Made by a program: the position numbers and the translations under genes
In this document: one piece after another, positions 11,830-18,836 of the stretch
Layout: every line of letters starts with the position of its first letter
Numbering within the stretch: the stretch's first letter is position 1
From: an uncultured Treponema sp.
Lineage (GTDB): Bacteria > Spirochaetota > Spirochaetia > Treponematales > Treponemataceae
Length of the DNA: 24,447 nt
NCBI GenBank assembly: GCA_937902125.1
Contig: CALDIB010000018.1
Span: 1 to 24,447 of the forward strand
Reading direction: 5' to 3'
The notes under the pieces: model-generated
Seen by the model: the letters and a program-made list of their open reading frames with translations, nothing else
The model's database searches: none
Told to the model about the DNA's origin: nothing

Positions 11830-12187
11830 CTTTTATCAGTCCTGCCTTTTTGCATAATGTTCGAAATTGAACACACCTTGAGTTGAACGAATCGTTTCCG
11901 GGATAAACTAAAAGCAGAATGTCGTATCCGGTGTTCAGGAATGTTTTGTAATATCGGTATGCTTCGCGACTGTAGCGCTTGGAAGCGTTTCTTTGAACGG
12001 CGTTTCCGTAACCGCGCGGCAAAGGAAATGCGATTCTGTTAAAGCCAAGCTCGTTTTTGGCAAAAAAAATCTTGGCCCCTTTAACCCCTTCCCTGCCGCC
12101 ATTTTTAAACAGATTCTTTATCTCGACGGGATTTTTTATCCGCTCTTCGCGCCTAAATTTTCCGCCCTGAAGCGAATCTGTTTCCAT
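11813..12187 (-). CDS. rnpA: Ribonuclease P protein component
   Basis: This is 124 residues from the ATG at 12187; a TTG at 12193 also lies in frame. The conserved RNxxKRxxRE motif is present as RNASKRYSREAYR in the middle. FRREERIKNPVEIKNLFKNG precedes it, and YDILLLVYPG and a terminal helical region follow. The protein binds the RNase P RNA and helps trim tRNA 5' leaders. It lies 19 nt downstream of rpmH and overlaps yidD. The order rpmH-rnpA-yidD-yidC-jag is the classical origin-proximal operon. Confidence 0.94.
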   Translation of the reverse strand: METDSLQGGKFRREERIKNPVEIKNLFKNGGREGVKGAKIFFAKNELGFNRIAFPLPRGYGNAVQRNASKRYSREAYRYYKTFLNTGYDILLLVYPGNDSFNSRCVQFRTLCKKAGLIKDEQTF

Positions 12188-12206
12188 AGGCAATTCCGGC
12201 TAAAAA

Positions 12207-12362
12207 TTAATACTTCTTGTGCTCGTCGCAAACAGAAAGCTTGTGGCGTCCCTTGGCGCGGCGGCGGGCCAAAACCTTGCGGCCGCCTTTTGTGGCCATT
12301 CTCGCGCGAAAACCAAATTTTCTATTGCGCTTAATTCTGCTCGGCTGATATGTCCTCAACAT
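12207..12362 (-). CDS. rpmH: 50S ribosomal protein bL34
   Basis: A 51-residue frame on the minus strand reads MLRTYQPSRIKRNRKFGF, continuing RARMATKGGRKVLARRRAKG and ending in HKKY. This is unmistakably bL34, with a short C-terminal extension (RHKLSVCDEHKKY) replacing the usual RLSA-type end. An AGGAG lies 9 nt before the ATG. It is the first gene of the rpmH-rnpA-yidD-yidC-jag operon, and a good promoter lies about 45-75 bp upstream. Confidence 0.97.
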   Translation of the reverse strand: MLRTYQPSRIKRNRKFGFRARMATKGGRKVLARRRAKGRHKLSVCDEHKKY

Positions 12363-12406
12363 GGCATATATCTCCTATAAAATAATATTCTAATTAGTAG
12401 TTGTTA

Positions 12407-12436
12407 AATATATCATAAATTTTTAAAGTTAGTCAA
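12407..12436 (-). promoter_or_regulatory. Promoter of the rpmH operon
   Basis: On the minus strand TTGACT (12431-12436) is followed after 18 bp by TATATT (12407-12412). The predicted start near 12400 gives a leader of about 38 nt that contains the AGGAG of rpmH. The -35 abuts the nested palindrome cluster. Confidence 0.7.
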
Positions 12437-12566
12437 GGGGACCTCGAAAAACTTCAGTTTTTCGAGGTAACTTTGAAAATGCGATGTTCTAAGTCGCGCT
12501 ATTATAGCGACTTAGAACTCGCCGGCACTTTCGAAAAATCGCCGAAGGCGAGTTTTTCGAGGTGCC
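12437..12566. repeat. Nested palindrome cluster between EamA and rpmH
   Basis: Three hairpins lie in a row: ACCTCGAAAAACT/AGTTTTTCGAGGT (12441-12468), GTTCTAAGTCGC/GCGACTTAGAAC (12486-12518) and TCGAAAAATCGCC/GGCGAGTTTTTCGA (12531-12560). In addition, the outermost arms GGGGACCTCGAAAAACT and AGTTTTTCGAGGTGCCC pair with each other over 17 bp with one mismatch. The CTCGAAAAA motif therefore occurs as alternative partners. Read leftward, TCGCCTTCGGCGATTTTT is a terminator-like element after EamA. The gap 12363-12611 holds this cluster and the rpmH promoter, and no gene. Confidence 0.75.
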
Positions 12567-12611
12567 CTCAATAGCCGCTCGTGATTGGACTTTAAAGATT
12601 TATAGGGTTTT

Positions 12612-13553
12612 TTACGGAGCGGGCTCCGTTTTGCTATAGGAATCGCATTTCACTGCCCGCTCTCGCGGGCTGGCAATCGAGCGGATTTGCCGCGTCTCTT
12701 GGGGCGCTTTTATGTTGTAAAGCAAGAGGGCGGCCAGGATTATGGCGCAGCCGGCCAGCTTTTTGAGGCTTATTTCTTCGCCGGCGGCCACAAAGCCCAT
12801 TATGGCGGCAGTCAGGGGATTTACGGCTGTAAGAACCGCGGCGCTTTCGGCGGAAACATATTTTTGGCCCACAGGCTGAAAAGTGAAGCCAAAGCAGCTG
12901 CACAAAAGAACCAGCAAAAGAAGCCAAAACCATTCGGAGCGGCCGGGCGGCAAGGCAAAGCTTTGAACGGCCAAAGAAAACAAAAGGCTCAAAAGCCCCA
13001 TCGTTCCAAGCTGAATTATGCCAACGGCCACCGGGTCGCAGTCCTTTGAATATTTTTCCGTGGCCAAAATGCAAAAGGCGTAAGTGACCGCGGCCGCCAC
13101 AATCAAGAACATTCCAAAGCCGCCGCTTTCTTTTTTTATTTGCGTCAATGAAAGAAGCGCCACTCCGCACAAGGCCAAGAGGGCGCAAAAAATTGTCTTT
13201 GCCTTTGGAAGCGTCCTTGCTATGGCGGCGGCGAAAATAGGAACAAAAATTATGGCCATGTTTTCCACAAGGGAACTTACGCCAGTGTCGATGGTTTTTA
13301 AGCCGTACATTTCGCAAAGCATGCAGAGGGTGTAAAGCGCTCCCAATTTTACGCCGCCCAAAAGAGCCGCCTTGTCAACCTTAAGCATTCTCCTAAAGAA
13401 AATCAGGCTCAAAATCAAAAAGGACAACAAAAAGCGAACCGCCAAAACGCTGGAGGGCGACATTGTGGCCAAAAGGTTTTTGGAAAACAAAAAGGACGTT
13501 CCCCGAGCGGCGAACACAAAAACCAACAATATTTTGGCGCTGGACTGCTTCAT
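12612..13553 (-). CDS. EamA/DMT family transporter
   Basis: From the ATG at 13553 the protein has about 313 residues; the frame opens to 13757, but that part is not membrane-like and lacks a start signal. It shows about ten hydrophobic segments in two homologous halves, each an EamA domain. The first half carries RGTSFLFSKNLL and LVENMAIIFVPIFAA. The second carries SAESAAVLTAVNPLTAAIMGF, the typical end of an EamA repeat. A hydrophilic tail of about 30 residues follows. Such proteins export or import small metabolites across the inner membrane; the substrate cannot be predicted. It is divergent from the HExxH gene at 13660, with a 106-bp shared promoter region. Confidence 0.9.
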   Translation of the reverse strand: MKQSSAKILLVFVFAARGTSFLFSKNLLATMSPSSVLAVRFLLSFLILSLIFFRRMLKVDKAALLGGVKLGALYTLCMLCEMYGLKTIDTGVSSLVENMAIIFVPIFAAAIARTLPKAKTIFCALLALCGVALLSLTQIKKESGGFGMFLIVAAAVTYAFCILATEKYSKDCDPVAVGIIQLGTMGLLSLLFSLAVQSFALPPGRSEWFWLLLLVLLCSCFGFTFQPVGQKYVSAESAAVLTAVNPLTAAIMGFVAAGEEISLKKLAGCAIILAALLLYNIKAPQETRQIRSIASPRERAVKCDSYSKTEPAP

Positions 13554-13559
13554 GCCCAA

Positions 13560-13588
13560 ATAATAGCGCTTTTTAAAACAAAACGCAA
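13560..13588 (-). promoter_or_regulatory. Promoter of the EamA gene, leaderless-type spacing
   Basis: On the minus strand TTGCGT (13583-13588) lies 17 bp from TATTAT (13560-13565), which is exactly 6 nt before the ATG at 13553. No Shine-Dalgarno fits between them. An 8-bp inverted repeat, AAGCGCCT (13588-13595) and AGGCGCTT (13633-13640), lies between this promoter and the divergent one. Confidence 0.5.
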
Positions 13589-13647
13589 AGCGCCTGTCAC
13601 CCCGAATTGCCCCGTCCAAAGGTCTAGCAAAAAGGCGCTTGGTTTGG

Positions 13648-13653
13648 TATAAT
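13648..13653 (+). promoter_or_regulatory. -10 element of the HExxH gene, leaderless-type spacing
   Basis: A perfect TATAAT ends 6 nt before the ATG at 13660, so transcription should start at or next to the start codon. No Shine-Dalgarno is present. No clear -35 is seen at 17 bp. It is divergent from the EamA promoter. Confidence 0.55.
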
Positions 13654-13659
13654 GTCCTT

Positions 13660-14472
13660 ATGGACAACGCAAAAATCAAAGAGATGCTTTTGCAAATCCA
13701 CGAAACAAAGTTGGATTTTACCGTAACACAAAGCGGAAAGCAGTCAACCCGCGTCAACGGCCTTTACAAGCCCGACACACATGAGATAATTCTTCACAAT
13801 AAAAATTTCAAGACGGACGCGGAATTGGTTTACACAGCCGTCCACGAATACACCCATCACCTTATCGCGGAAGAGCAACTGGCCCTTTACGGCGCGGAAT
13901 ACATGCCCAACGCAAAAACCCACACGGCGGCTTTTTGGGCGCGCTTCCAAGAATTGCTTAAAACTGCGGAAGAAAAGGGCTTTTACAAAATTGACATTTC
14001 CGTTTCGCCGGAACTGGAAGAGCTTACAAAAAAAATTCGCTCCGAATACTTGGAGCCCAACGGAAAGCTTATGGCGGAATTTGGCCGCCTTTTAATAAAA
14101 GCCCACACCCTTTGCGAAGAAGCCAACATTCGCTACGAAGATTATGTTGACAGAATTTTGTGCTTGCCCCGCAACAGTGTTCGCGACCTAAAGAGGGTGG
14201 GAACCGTCCAGGTCAATCCCGCCATCGGCTTTGACAACATGAAACTTGTAAGCTCCATAAAAAAGGCCGACGACCGCGCCGCCGCCGAACAGCAATTGCT
14301 TTCGGGAACAAGCCCCGTAACCGTAAGCGCGATGATGAAGCAAAAATCCCGCGCCTCTTTTGACGACGACCCAAAGACAAAGCTTGAAAAAGAAGCCAAG
14401 CGGCTGACCAAGACAATCGCTCAATTGCAGCAGCGACTGGAATACGTGGAGGAAAGCCTTGCCAACATGTAA
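13660..14472 (+). CDS. HExxH metallopeptidase-like hypothetical protein
   Basis: The protein has 270 residues. The N-terminal 90 residues form a small alpha/beta fold with HEIILHNKNFKTDAELVYTA followed by HEYTHHLI, a zinc-peptidase HExxH motif at about residues 62-66, then HTAAFWARFQELL, where a third ligand could sit. This resembles SprT-like or minimal gluzincin domains. The middle (about 130-175) is helical with NSVRDLKRVG, and the C-terminus ends in a coiled coil (EKEAKRLTKTIAQLQQRLEY). A TTG 21 nt upstream lies in frame but is upstream of the -10 box. Its end overlaps the next gene by 14 nt. It begins a three-gene cluster with an exported protein and rsmG. Enzyme activity is not shown. 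Confidence 0.8.
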   Translation: MDNAKIKEMLLQIHETKLDFTVTQSGKQSTRVNGLYKPDTHEIILHNKNFKTDAELVYTAVHEYTHHLIAEEQLALYGAEYMPNAKTHTAAFWARFQELLKTAEEKGFYKIDISVSPELEELTKKIRSEYLEPNGKLMAEFGRLLIKAHTLCEEANIRYEDYVDRILCLPRNSVRDLKRVGTVQVNPAIGFDNMKLVSSIKKADDRAAAEQQLLSGTSPVTVSAMMKQKSRASFDDDPKTKLEKEAKRLTKTIAQLQQRLEYVEESLANM

Positions 14473-15424
14473 AGCTCTTTTGGCAAAAGGCGCGGCGGCC
14501 GCCCTTCTTTGCCTCGCTCAATTGAACGGCTTTTCGCAAACAGCCCCGCAAGCGCCCGCCGCGCCCACAGCTCCAACGGCGCCCGCAAGTCAAGGCGGCT
14601 TGCAGTCGGTTCAGCCCATAACAAGCGGCGCTCCCGGAGTTTCGATGCCGTCAATGCCGTGGATTTCCGCGCCTGTGACCGGAAGCTCCTTTTACACGCC
14701 CGGAAAGCGCTGGACAAGCCAAAACGAAAATTCAAGCCAGCAAAAGCAAAATCAAGAAAGCCAAGGCAAAAAAAGCGCCGCTTCCGCCGACTTGGAAAAT
14801 TCCCTTTTGGACGGCGGAGTTTCCGACTTTTCCAACTTGACCGCCCAAGACTTGGTTCAACTGGCCCAGCGGGGCTCAATTTCAAGCGTGTCGTCGCTTC
14901 TGGGCTATTCTTCGTTCAACAGAAGCGCCTCCTCAAGCGGGGCGGCCGACAATCAAATTCTTTTAAAGAAAATACTTTCCGAATTGGAAGAAATAAAAAA
15001 AGCCCAAGGCTCGTCCTTGACGGCCGCCGCCACAGGAACAAAGCCTTCCGCGCTTCCGCCAAAAATTTTACGCTTCGCCGTAAACGCCAACGACATTCTT
15101 TCCAATTGCGTTCAAGTTTATTTTAGCGACCTTGAAAGCGACGGAAGCTTTTTGCTTACCGGCGACGCCCGCTGCTTTTTTGAAAACCAAAGCCTTACAG
15201 AAACCTTTTACCTTTTGTTCAAGGCAAGCGGCACACAAAATTCAAAGACAGTTTACACCGTAACGCCAAGCCTTTCCCAAAGCAAAGAATGCCCAACGCC
15301 TTTAAGCAAATTTTGCGCGTCGCAAACATTGACGGCTTCCCGCGTGGGCAATTTGGTCACGCTAAAGGCAATGCAAGAAGGACTTGTAGGCGACTTGCTT
15401 TTGGACATTGGAAACGTTAGATGA
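14459..15424 (+). CDS. Exported hypothetical protein upstream of rsmG
   Basis: This is 321 residues from a TTG start, supported by GGAGGA just upstream inside the previous gene and by the signal peptide that follows directly (KALLAKGAAAALLCLAQLNG, cleavage likely near FSQ). Next comes a Pro/Ala/Thr-rich segment (about 27-45), then a Ser/Gln/Asn-rich low-complexity stretch. A helix follows (NQILLKKILSELEEIKKAQ), and then a beta-rich C-terminal domain (about 200-321) with KILRFAVNANDILSNCVQVY and a pair of Cys in KECPTPLSKFC that could form a disulfide. No known family is recognised. It overlaps both neighbours (14 nt and 4 nt), so it is co-translated with rsmG. Confidence 0.78.
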   Translation: MPTCKALLAKGAAAALLCLAQLNGFSQTAPQAPAAPTAPTAPASQGGLQSVQPITSGAPGVSMPSMPWISAPVTGSSFYTPGKRWTSQNENSSQQKQNQESQGKKSAASADLENSLLDGGVSDFSNLTAQDLVQLAQRGSISSVSSLLGYSSFNRSASSSGAADNQILLKKILSELEEIKKAQGSSLTAAATGTKPSALPPKILRFAVNANDILSNCVQVYFSDLESDGSFLLTGDARCFFENQSLTETFYLLFKASGTQNSKTVYTVTPSLSQSKECPTPLSKFCASQTLTASRVGNLVTLKAMQEGLVGDLLLDIGNVR

Positions 15425-16152
15425 AACTTGCCCAAGGCTTGCAAAAATTAAATTTTCCCCAAACAGAAATCCACCGCCTTGTTCCCTTGATGGAATCTTA
15501 CATAAATGAATTGCTTTTGTTCAATTCCGCCTACAATCTTGTGAACACAAACGACCGTGAAGAAATTATAGTCCGCCACATCTTGGACAGCCTGTCAGCC
15601 TTTTGGCAAATCAAGGCGTTGGCCAACAAAAAGGCGGCGCTTTTAGGACAAGAAAATGTTTTCATAGCCGACATCGGAAGTGGCGGCGGGCTTCCGGGAA
15701 TCCCCTTGGCGGCGGCGCTTCCTGAATTTAATTTTTTGCTAATCGAGCGAATGTCAAAGCGCTGCGCTTTTTTGGAAAACGCCGCAGCTATTTTAGGCCT
15801 AAAGAACGTCCAAGTAAAAAATTGGGAATTGGAAAAAACGCCCGCCGCCTCCATAGACATCGCAACTTTCAGAGCCTTTAGGCCGCTGGACAAAAAAATG
15901 CTTCAAAGCCTTTTGGCCATTTTGCGGCCGGAAGGTATCCTTGCGGCATACAAGGCAAAGCGGCAAAAGATTTTGGAAGAGATGGAAGCGCTGGATTATT
16001 CGGAAGAAAAAGAAGACGGCTCAAATTGCGGCCAAAGCGCCGGCATTGAAAATCCAAAGGCCTTTAAAATAATTCCCCTTGAAGTTCCATTTTTGACGAA
16101 CACAAATAGCGGCGACGACCGGGAGCGCAACTTGGTGGTTTTGCGGCGCTAG
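15421..16152 (+). CDS. rsmG: 16S rRNA (guanine-527-N7)-methyltransferase RsmG
   Basis: This is a 243-residue member of the family formerly called GidB. It methylates G527 of 16S rRNA using S-adenosylmethionine. The signature YNLVNTNDREEIIVRHILDS (38-57) is followed by the SAM-binding loop IADIGSGGGLPGIPLA (82-97), LIERMSKRCAFLEN (107-120), and the conserved TFRAFRPL. It is longer than E. coli RsmG (207); a low-complexity insert EEKEDGSNCGQSAGIENP lies near the C-terminus. The ATG overlaps the stop of the exported protein (ATGA). It converges on the TPR gene with only 19 nt between the stops. Confidence 0.96.
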   Translation: MKLAQGLQKLNFPQTEIHRLVPLMESYINELLLFNSAYNLVNTNDREEIIVRHILDSLSAFWQIKALANKKAALLGQENVFIADIGSGGGLPGIPLAAALPEFNFLLIERMSKRCAFLENAAAILGLKNVQVKNWELEKTPAASIDIATFRAFRPLDKKMLQSLLAILRPEGILAAYKAKRQKILEEMEALDYSEEKEDGSNCGQSAGIENPKAFKIIPLEVPFLTNTNSGDDRERNLVVLRR

Positions 16153-16171
16153 CGACGGCCCTGCGCTTCGT

Positions 16172-17530
16172 TTATTTAAGCGTGATTTTTTTGAGCAGCT
16201 GCATCAACTGAGCTTTTTCTATCAAATCGATGGGGCGGCCTTCAACATACTTGTGCGCCTCTTCGCTAAAAGTTCCGGGCGTAAAGCAAAAGCCTCTGTC
16301 AACTTTTTTGTCCTTGATTTTCGCGTGGAAGTCGCGAATGAACAATTCGCCCACCGAGCCTGTAGTTTTGTAAAAGCGGAACAACTCAACGTCTTCCCAT
16401 TTTGGCGTTTCAACTTCGCACAAAATTTCAACAGAATCTTGCTGAACTTCCACATCGGAAATTTTTACATACGAATGCGCGTAATACTTTATCACCAAAT
16501 TTCGGCACAACACAACAAAGTCGCTTGTTCCGCTGGTCAAGTAAAGCTGCAAGTTTGAATTTTGATTCAACTCTTTGTAGCGGCTGATTAGCGCCGAAAC
16601 GTCTTTGTAATTTGGAACCGTGTTGTTTATCGTTGTCAAGCATTGCAAGCCCTGCGCGATTTTGTTGGTAGAAAAATAGCACTGCGCCAAACGATAGTTC
16701 AACTCCAAAAAAGTTTCTGTCGGAATGTCCTTAAGCTTTAGGCCAATTTCATAGTCTTGAACCGCCGCGTCGTTTTGCCCCATTCGCGCGTGAATGATTC
16801 CCGCGCTCAAGCAAGACCTGGGACCGTAAACCGGATCGGGGCGCAGGTGGACAAAAACTTTTAGCGCTTTGTCGCCGGCGCCGCATTCTTGCATTGAATC
16901 GGCCATGGCGAACAAGGCCTCTTTGTCTTGGGGATTTTCATTCAACGCCTTGCGCAAAACAGGAATGCAGTCGCGGTATTTTTTTGCCTTATACATGGCC
17001 ATTCCAAGCGGCTGGCTTATTCCGCTGGCTTCTGGATTTATGGTGTAGGCTTTTTTAAAGCAGGGAATGGCCTTTTCAAATTCATTGTTGGCATAGCAGG
17101 CTTGTCCCAAATAATAGTTCACGTCAAAGCTATCGGATTGAATCTTGTAAACGGCTACCAAACTTTTTAACGCTTCTGGAATTCTTTTAAGCTTGAAGCA
17201 GCAAATTCCATGCCTAAGGCAAACCAAGGCCGAATCGACGTCTTGATGCGTCGCCGCCAAATCAACAAGAGTGGAATAAAGATTGACCGCCTTGTCCCAA
17301 AGATTTTCGTTATAGTAAACCTCGGCCAAAGGCAAGAGCGCCTGTGTGTTGTATGGATCATGAGAAAGTTTCTTTGTGCATTCGCGAATAATTTGCGCGC
17401 GGTTTTTTTGCGAAGACCCCTTTGACCGGCCTCCGCTTTTTCCGCCGCCTCCAGATTTTCTTCCGCCCACAACGCTCAAAACGGCTATAAGGGCAAGACA
17501 AAAAAGAACCGCAATTATTACTGGAATCAT
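16172..17530 (-). CDS. Membrane-anchored TPR protein with Mrr-like C-terminal domain
   Basis: The 452-residue protein starts with a membrane anchor (IPVIIAVLFCLALIAVLSVVG) and a basic Gly/Ser linker, so the rest probably faces the cytoplasm. About six to eight tetratricopeptide repeats follow (about 50-310), for example NYYLGQACYANNEFEKAIPC and ALFAMADSMQECGAGDKALK. The last 120 residues resemble a restriction-endonuclease/Mrr-like fold: VEILCEVETPKWED, then FRDFHAKIKDKKVDR-type strands, GFCFTPGTFSEEAHKYVE and IDLIEKAQLMQLLKK. The usual catalytic Lys of the (D/E)xK core is not obvious, so it may be inactive. It has its own near-consensus promoter. The function is unknown; a scaffold role is a guess. 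Confidence 0.85.
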   Translation of the reverse strand: MIPVIIAVLFCLALIAVLSVVGGRKSGGGGKSGGRSKGSSQKNRAQIIRECTKKLSHDPYNTQALLPLAEVYYNENLWDKAVNLYSTLVDLAATHQDVDSALVCLRHGICCFKLKRIPEALKSLVAVYKIQSDSFDVNYYLGQACYANNEFEKAIPCFKKAYTINPEASGISQPLGMAMYKAKKYRDCIPVLRKALNENPQDKEALFAMADSMQECGAGDKALKVFVHLRPDPVYGPRSCLSAGIIHARMGQNDAAVQDYEIGLKLKDIPTETFLELNYRLAQCYFSTNKIAQGLQCLTTINNTVPNYKDVSALISRYKELNQNSNLQLYLTSGTSDFVVLCRNLVIKYYAHSYVKISDVEVQQDSVEILCEVETPKWEDVELFRFYKTTGSVGELFIRDFHAKIKDKKVDRGFCFTPGTFSEEAHKYVEGRPIDLIEKAQLMQLLKKITLK

Positions 17531-17539
17531 AACTTTTTT

Positions 17540-17568
17540 ATTATCGACAAAATCCGCGCTTGTGTCAA
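17540..17568 (-). promoter_or_regulatory. Near-consensus promoter of the TPR gene
   Basis: On the minus strand a perfect TTGACA (17563-17568) is followed after 17 bp by GATAAT (17540-17545). The -10 ends 9 nt before the ATG at 17530, which leaves a predicted leader of about 3 nt. The -35 lies directly after the stop of the degenerate lysoplasmalogenase gene. Confidence 0.75.
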
Positions 17569-17569
17569 C

Positions 17570-18297
17570 CTATCGGCCAATGAAGTCTTTGCTAAGGGAA
17601 CTGGCGAACAAGAACTGCGCGACATAATAAATCGCGTTGCTAAAATTGTTCGCAATTTGATCGCCCGCCCCAAGAAAGGCTGCATATTTTTGAAATTGAA
17701 AGCTGCAGCGAAAGGTCGGAAATCAAAAAAAGTATGCTGGCCACAGTGACAAGGCGGGCAAATTTATTTTTCAGGCCAAGAGCGTCAATGGATTTTAGCG
17801 CGCTGCCAACAACAAAAAAAGCGTAAAGGCTAAGAGGAACTATAAGCTCCTTTATGTTGAAGAAGGGGCAGAACCATTCAAAAATTATGATTGCCGAAGC
17901 GACACAAAAAACCAACGCGCGTAGCGGAGCGTTATTTTTTTAAACTCCAAAAAAGCTAGGAAAAAACAAATTTGAGCCAAAAAAAAAGCCAAAATTCCCG
18001 ACACTAAATTTTTCTTTATAAGAATGTCGGCCGCAAAGGAAAAACACAAAGCAAAAATTATTTTGACCGAATACCTTTTAAAGCTTGGACTTCTTTCTTT
18101 GGCAATTCCGCCGCCGTTAGCGACTTCAACGCTCTTAAAATTAAAATAATTGAAAAAGGCCAAAAGAACAAAGCAAAGGCTGGCCAACGCCTTAAAGACA
18201 AGGGTTTCCAAGGGGCGGCCCAAAAAATAAAAGGCGCGGTATCCTACAAAAAAAATTCCGAACAAAATATAAATTGCGGCAACTATTGATTTTTCAT
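17570..18297 (-). pseudogene. YhhN/TMEM86 lysoplasmalogenase pseudogene with three frameshifts
   Basis: Three reading frames must be joined to rebuild one YhhN-type membrane protein. The ATG at 18297 (behind AGGAAGG) reaches a stop after four codons. Adding one A to its A5 tract gives MKKSIVAAIYILFGIFFVGY, which enters the frame with RPLETLVFKALASLCFVLL and SFAADILIKKNLVSGILAFF. At the A7 tract (17935-17941) one A is again needed to enter LVFCVASAIIIFEWF and ILFLISDLSLQL. Near 17700 a base must be skipped to reach KYAAFLGAGDQIANNFSNAI and YYVAQFLFASSL. The restored protein would be about 240 residues with eight membrane segments. The family hydrolyses lysoplasmalogens. Two of the three breaks lie in homopolymers; neighbours in the same window are intact. 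Confidence 0.82.
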
Positions 18298-18317
18298 AAA
18301 CCTTCCTAAATCAAGTT

Positions 18318-18836
18318 TCATATCTTTTTTGGAGAATTTTTCAAACGCTCAAAAATGGCGTTCAATTCCGGCGGAAGGCTTTCTTTGCCGCTTGCGTCCG
18401 CGGCGGCTTTTTTCTTTGCATAGCCCATTTCTTCCAACTGTTTTTCTTCTTCTTCCAATTTTATGGCGTATCTTTCCATGGCCCGTTTGGCCAACTCATC
18501 GCTGTTGGACAAAGACGCTTCGCTTCCTTTTACCCTAAAAGCCAAGGTGTCAATCTTAACGCCGCCGCTCAATCGGTTCATTCCGGTAAGAATAAATTTT
18601 TTATTCATTTGAAGCATTTGGTTCCAGCCGGGATGGTCGCTTTCAACCAATAAAACTCCGTTCTTCAAATCCACCACAAAAGAATGAGCGGCAAGCTTTT
18701 CGCCGTTGCCCGAAATTTTTTGGAGCGTCGTTTTCCACGCGCTTTGAATTTTGTCGCTTCTTTCTATGTCGCTGTTTGAAATGTTGTTAAAAACCTTCGT
18801 TATCATTTGGGAGCCGCTGATAAATTCGTCGCTCAT
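18318..18836 (-). CDS. DUF721 (DciA-like) protein
   Basis: The 172-residue protein has an ATG that overlaps the recF stop (ATGA), the expected coupling. The frame opens further upstream inside recF, but that part is only overlap. The N-terminal 90 residues match DUF721: ITKVFNNISNSDIERSDKIQ, the W of SAWKTTLQKI, AAHSFVVDLKNGVLLVESDH and PGWNQMLQMNKKFIL. The rest is a charged, helical tail (KLEEEEKQLEEMGYAKKKAA). DUF721 includes DciA, a loader or partner of replicative helicase in bacteria without DnaC or DnaI. The dnaA-dnaN-recF-DUF721 order fits a replication role. Confidence 0.88.
   Translation of the reverse strand: MSDEFISGSQMITKVFNNISNSDIERSDKIQSAWKTTLQKISGNGEKLAAHSFVVDLKNGVLLVESDHPGWNQMLQMNKKFILTGMNRLSGGVKIDTLAFRVKGSEASLSNSDELAKRAMERYAIKLEEEEKQLEEMGYAKKKAAADASGKESLPPELNAIFERLKNSPKKI

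Noticed and set aside
12634..13317. 227-codon minus-strand frame overlapping EamA
   Set aside because: It lies in another frame of the EamA gene, is rich in Arg/His/Gly without hydrophobic segments, and has no start signal.
13561..13640. 8-bp inverted repeat AAGCGCCT/AGGCGCTT as an operator
   Set aside because: It is short and 37 bp apart, so chance is likely. It is mentioned only with the EamA promoter.
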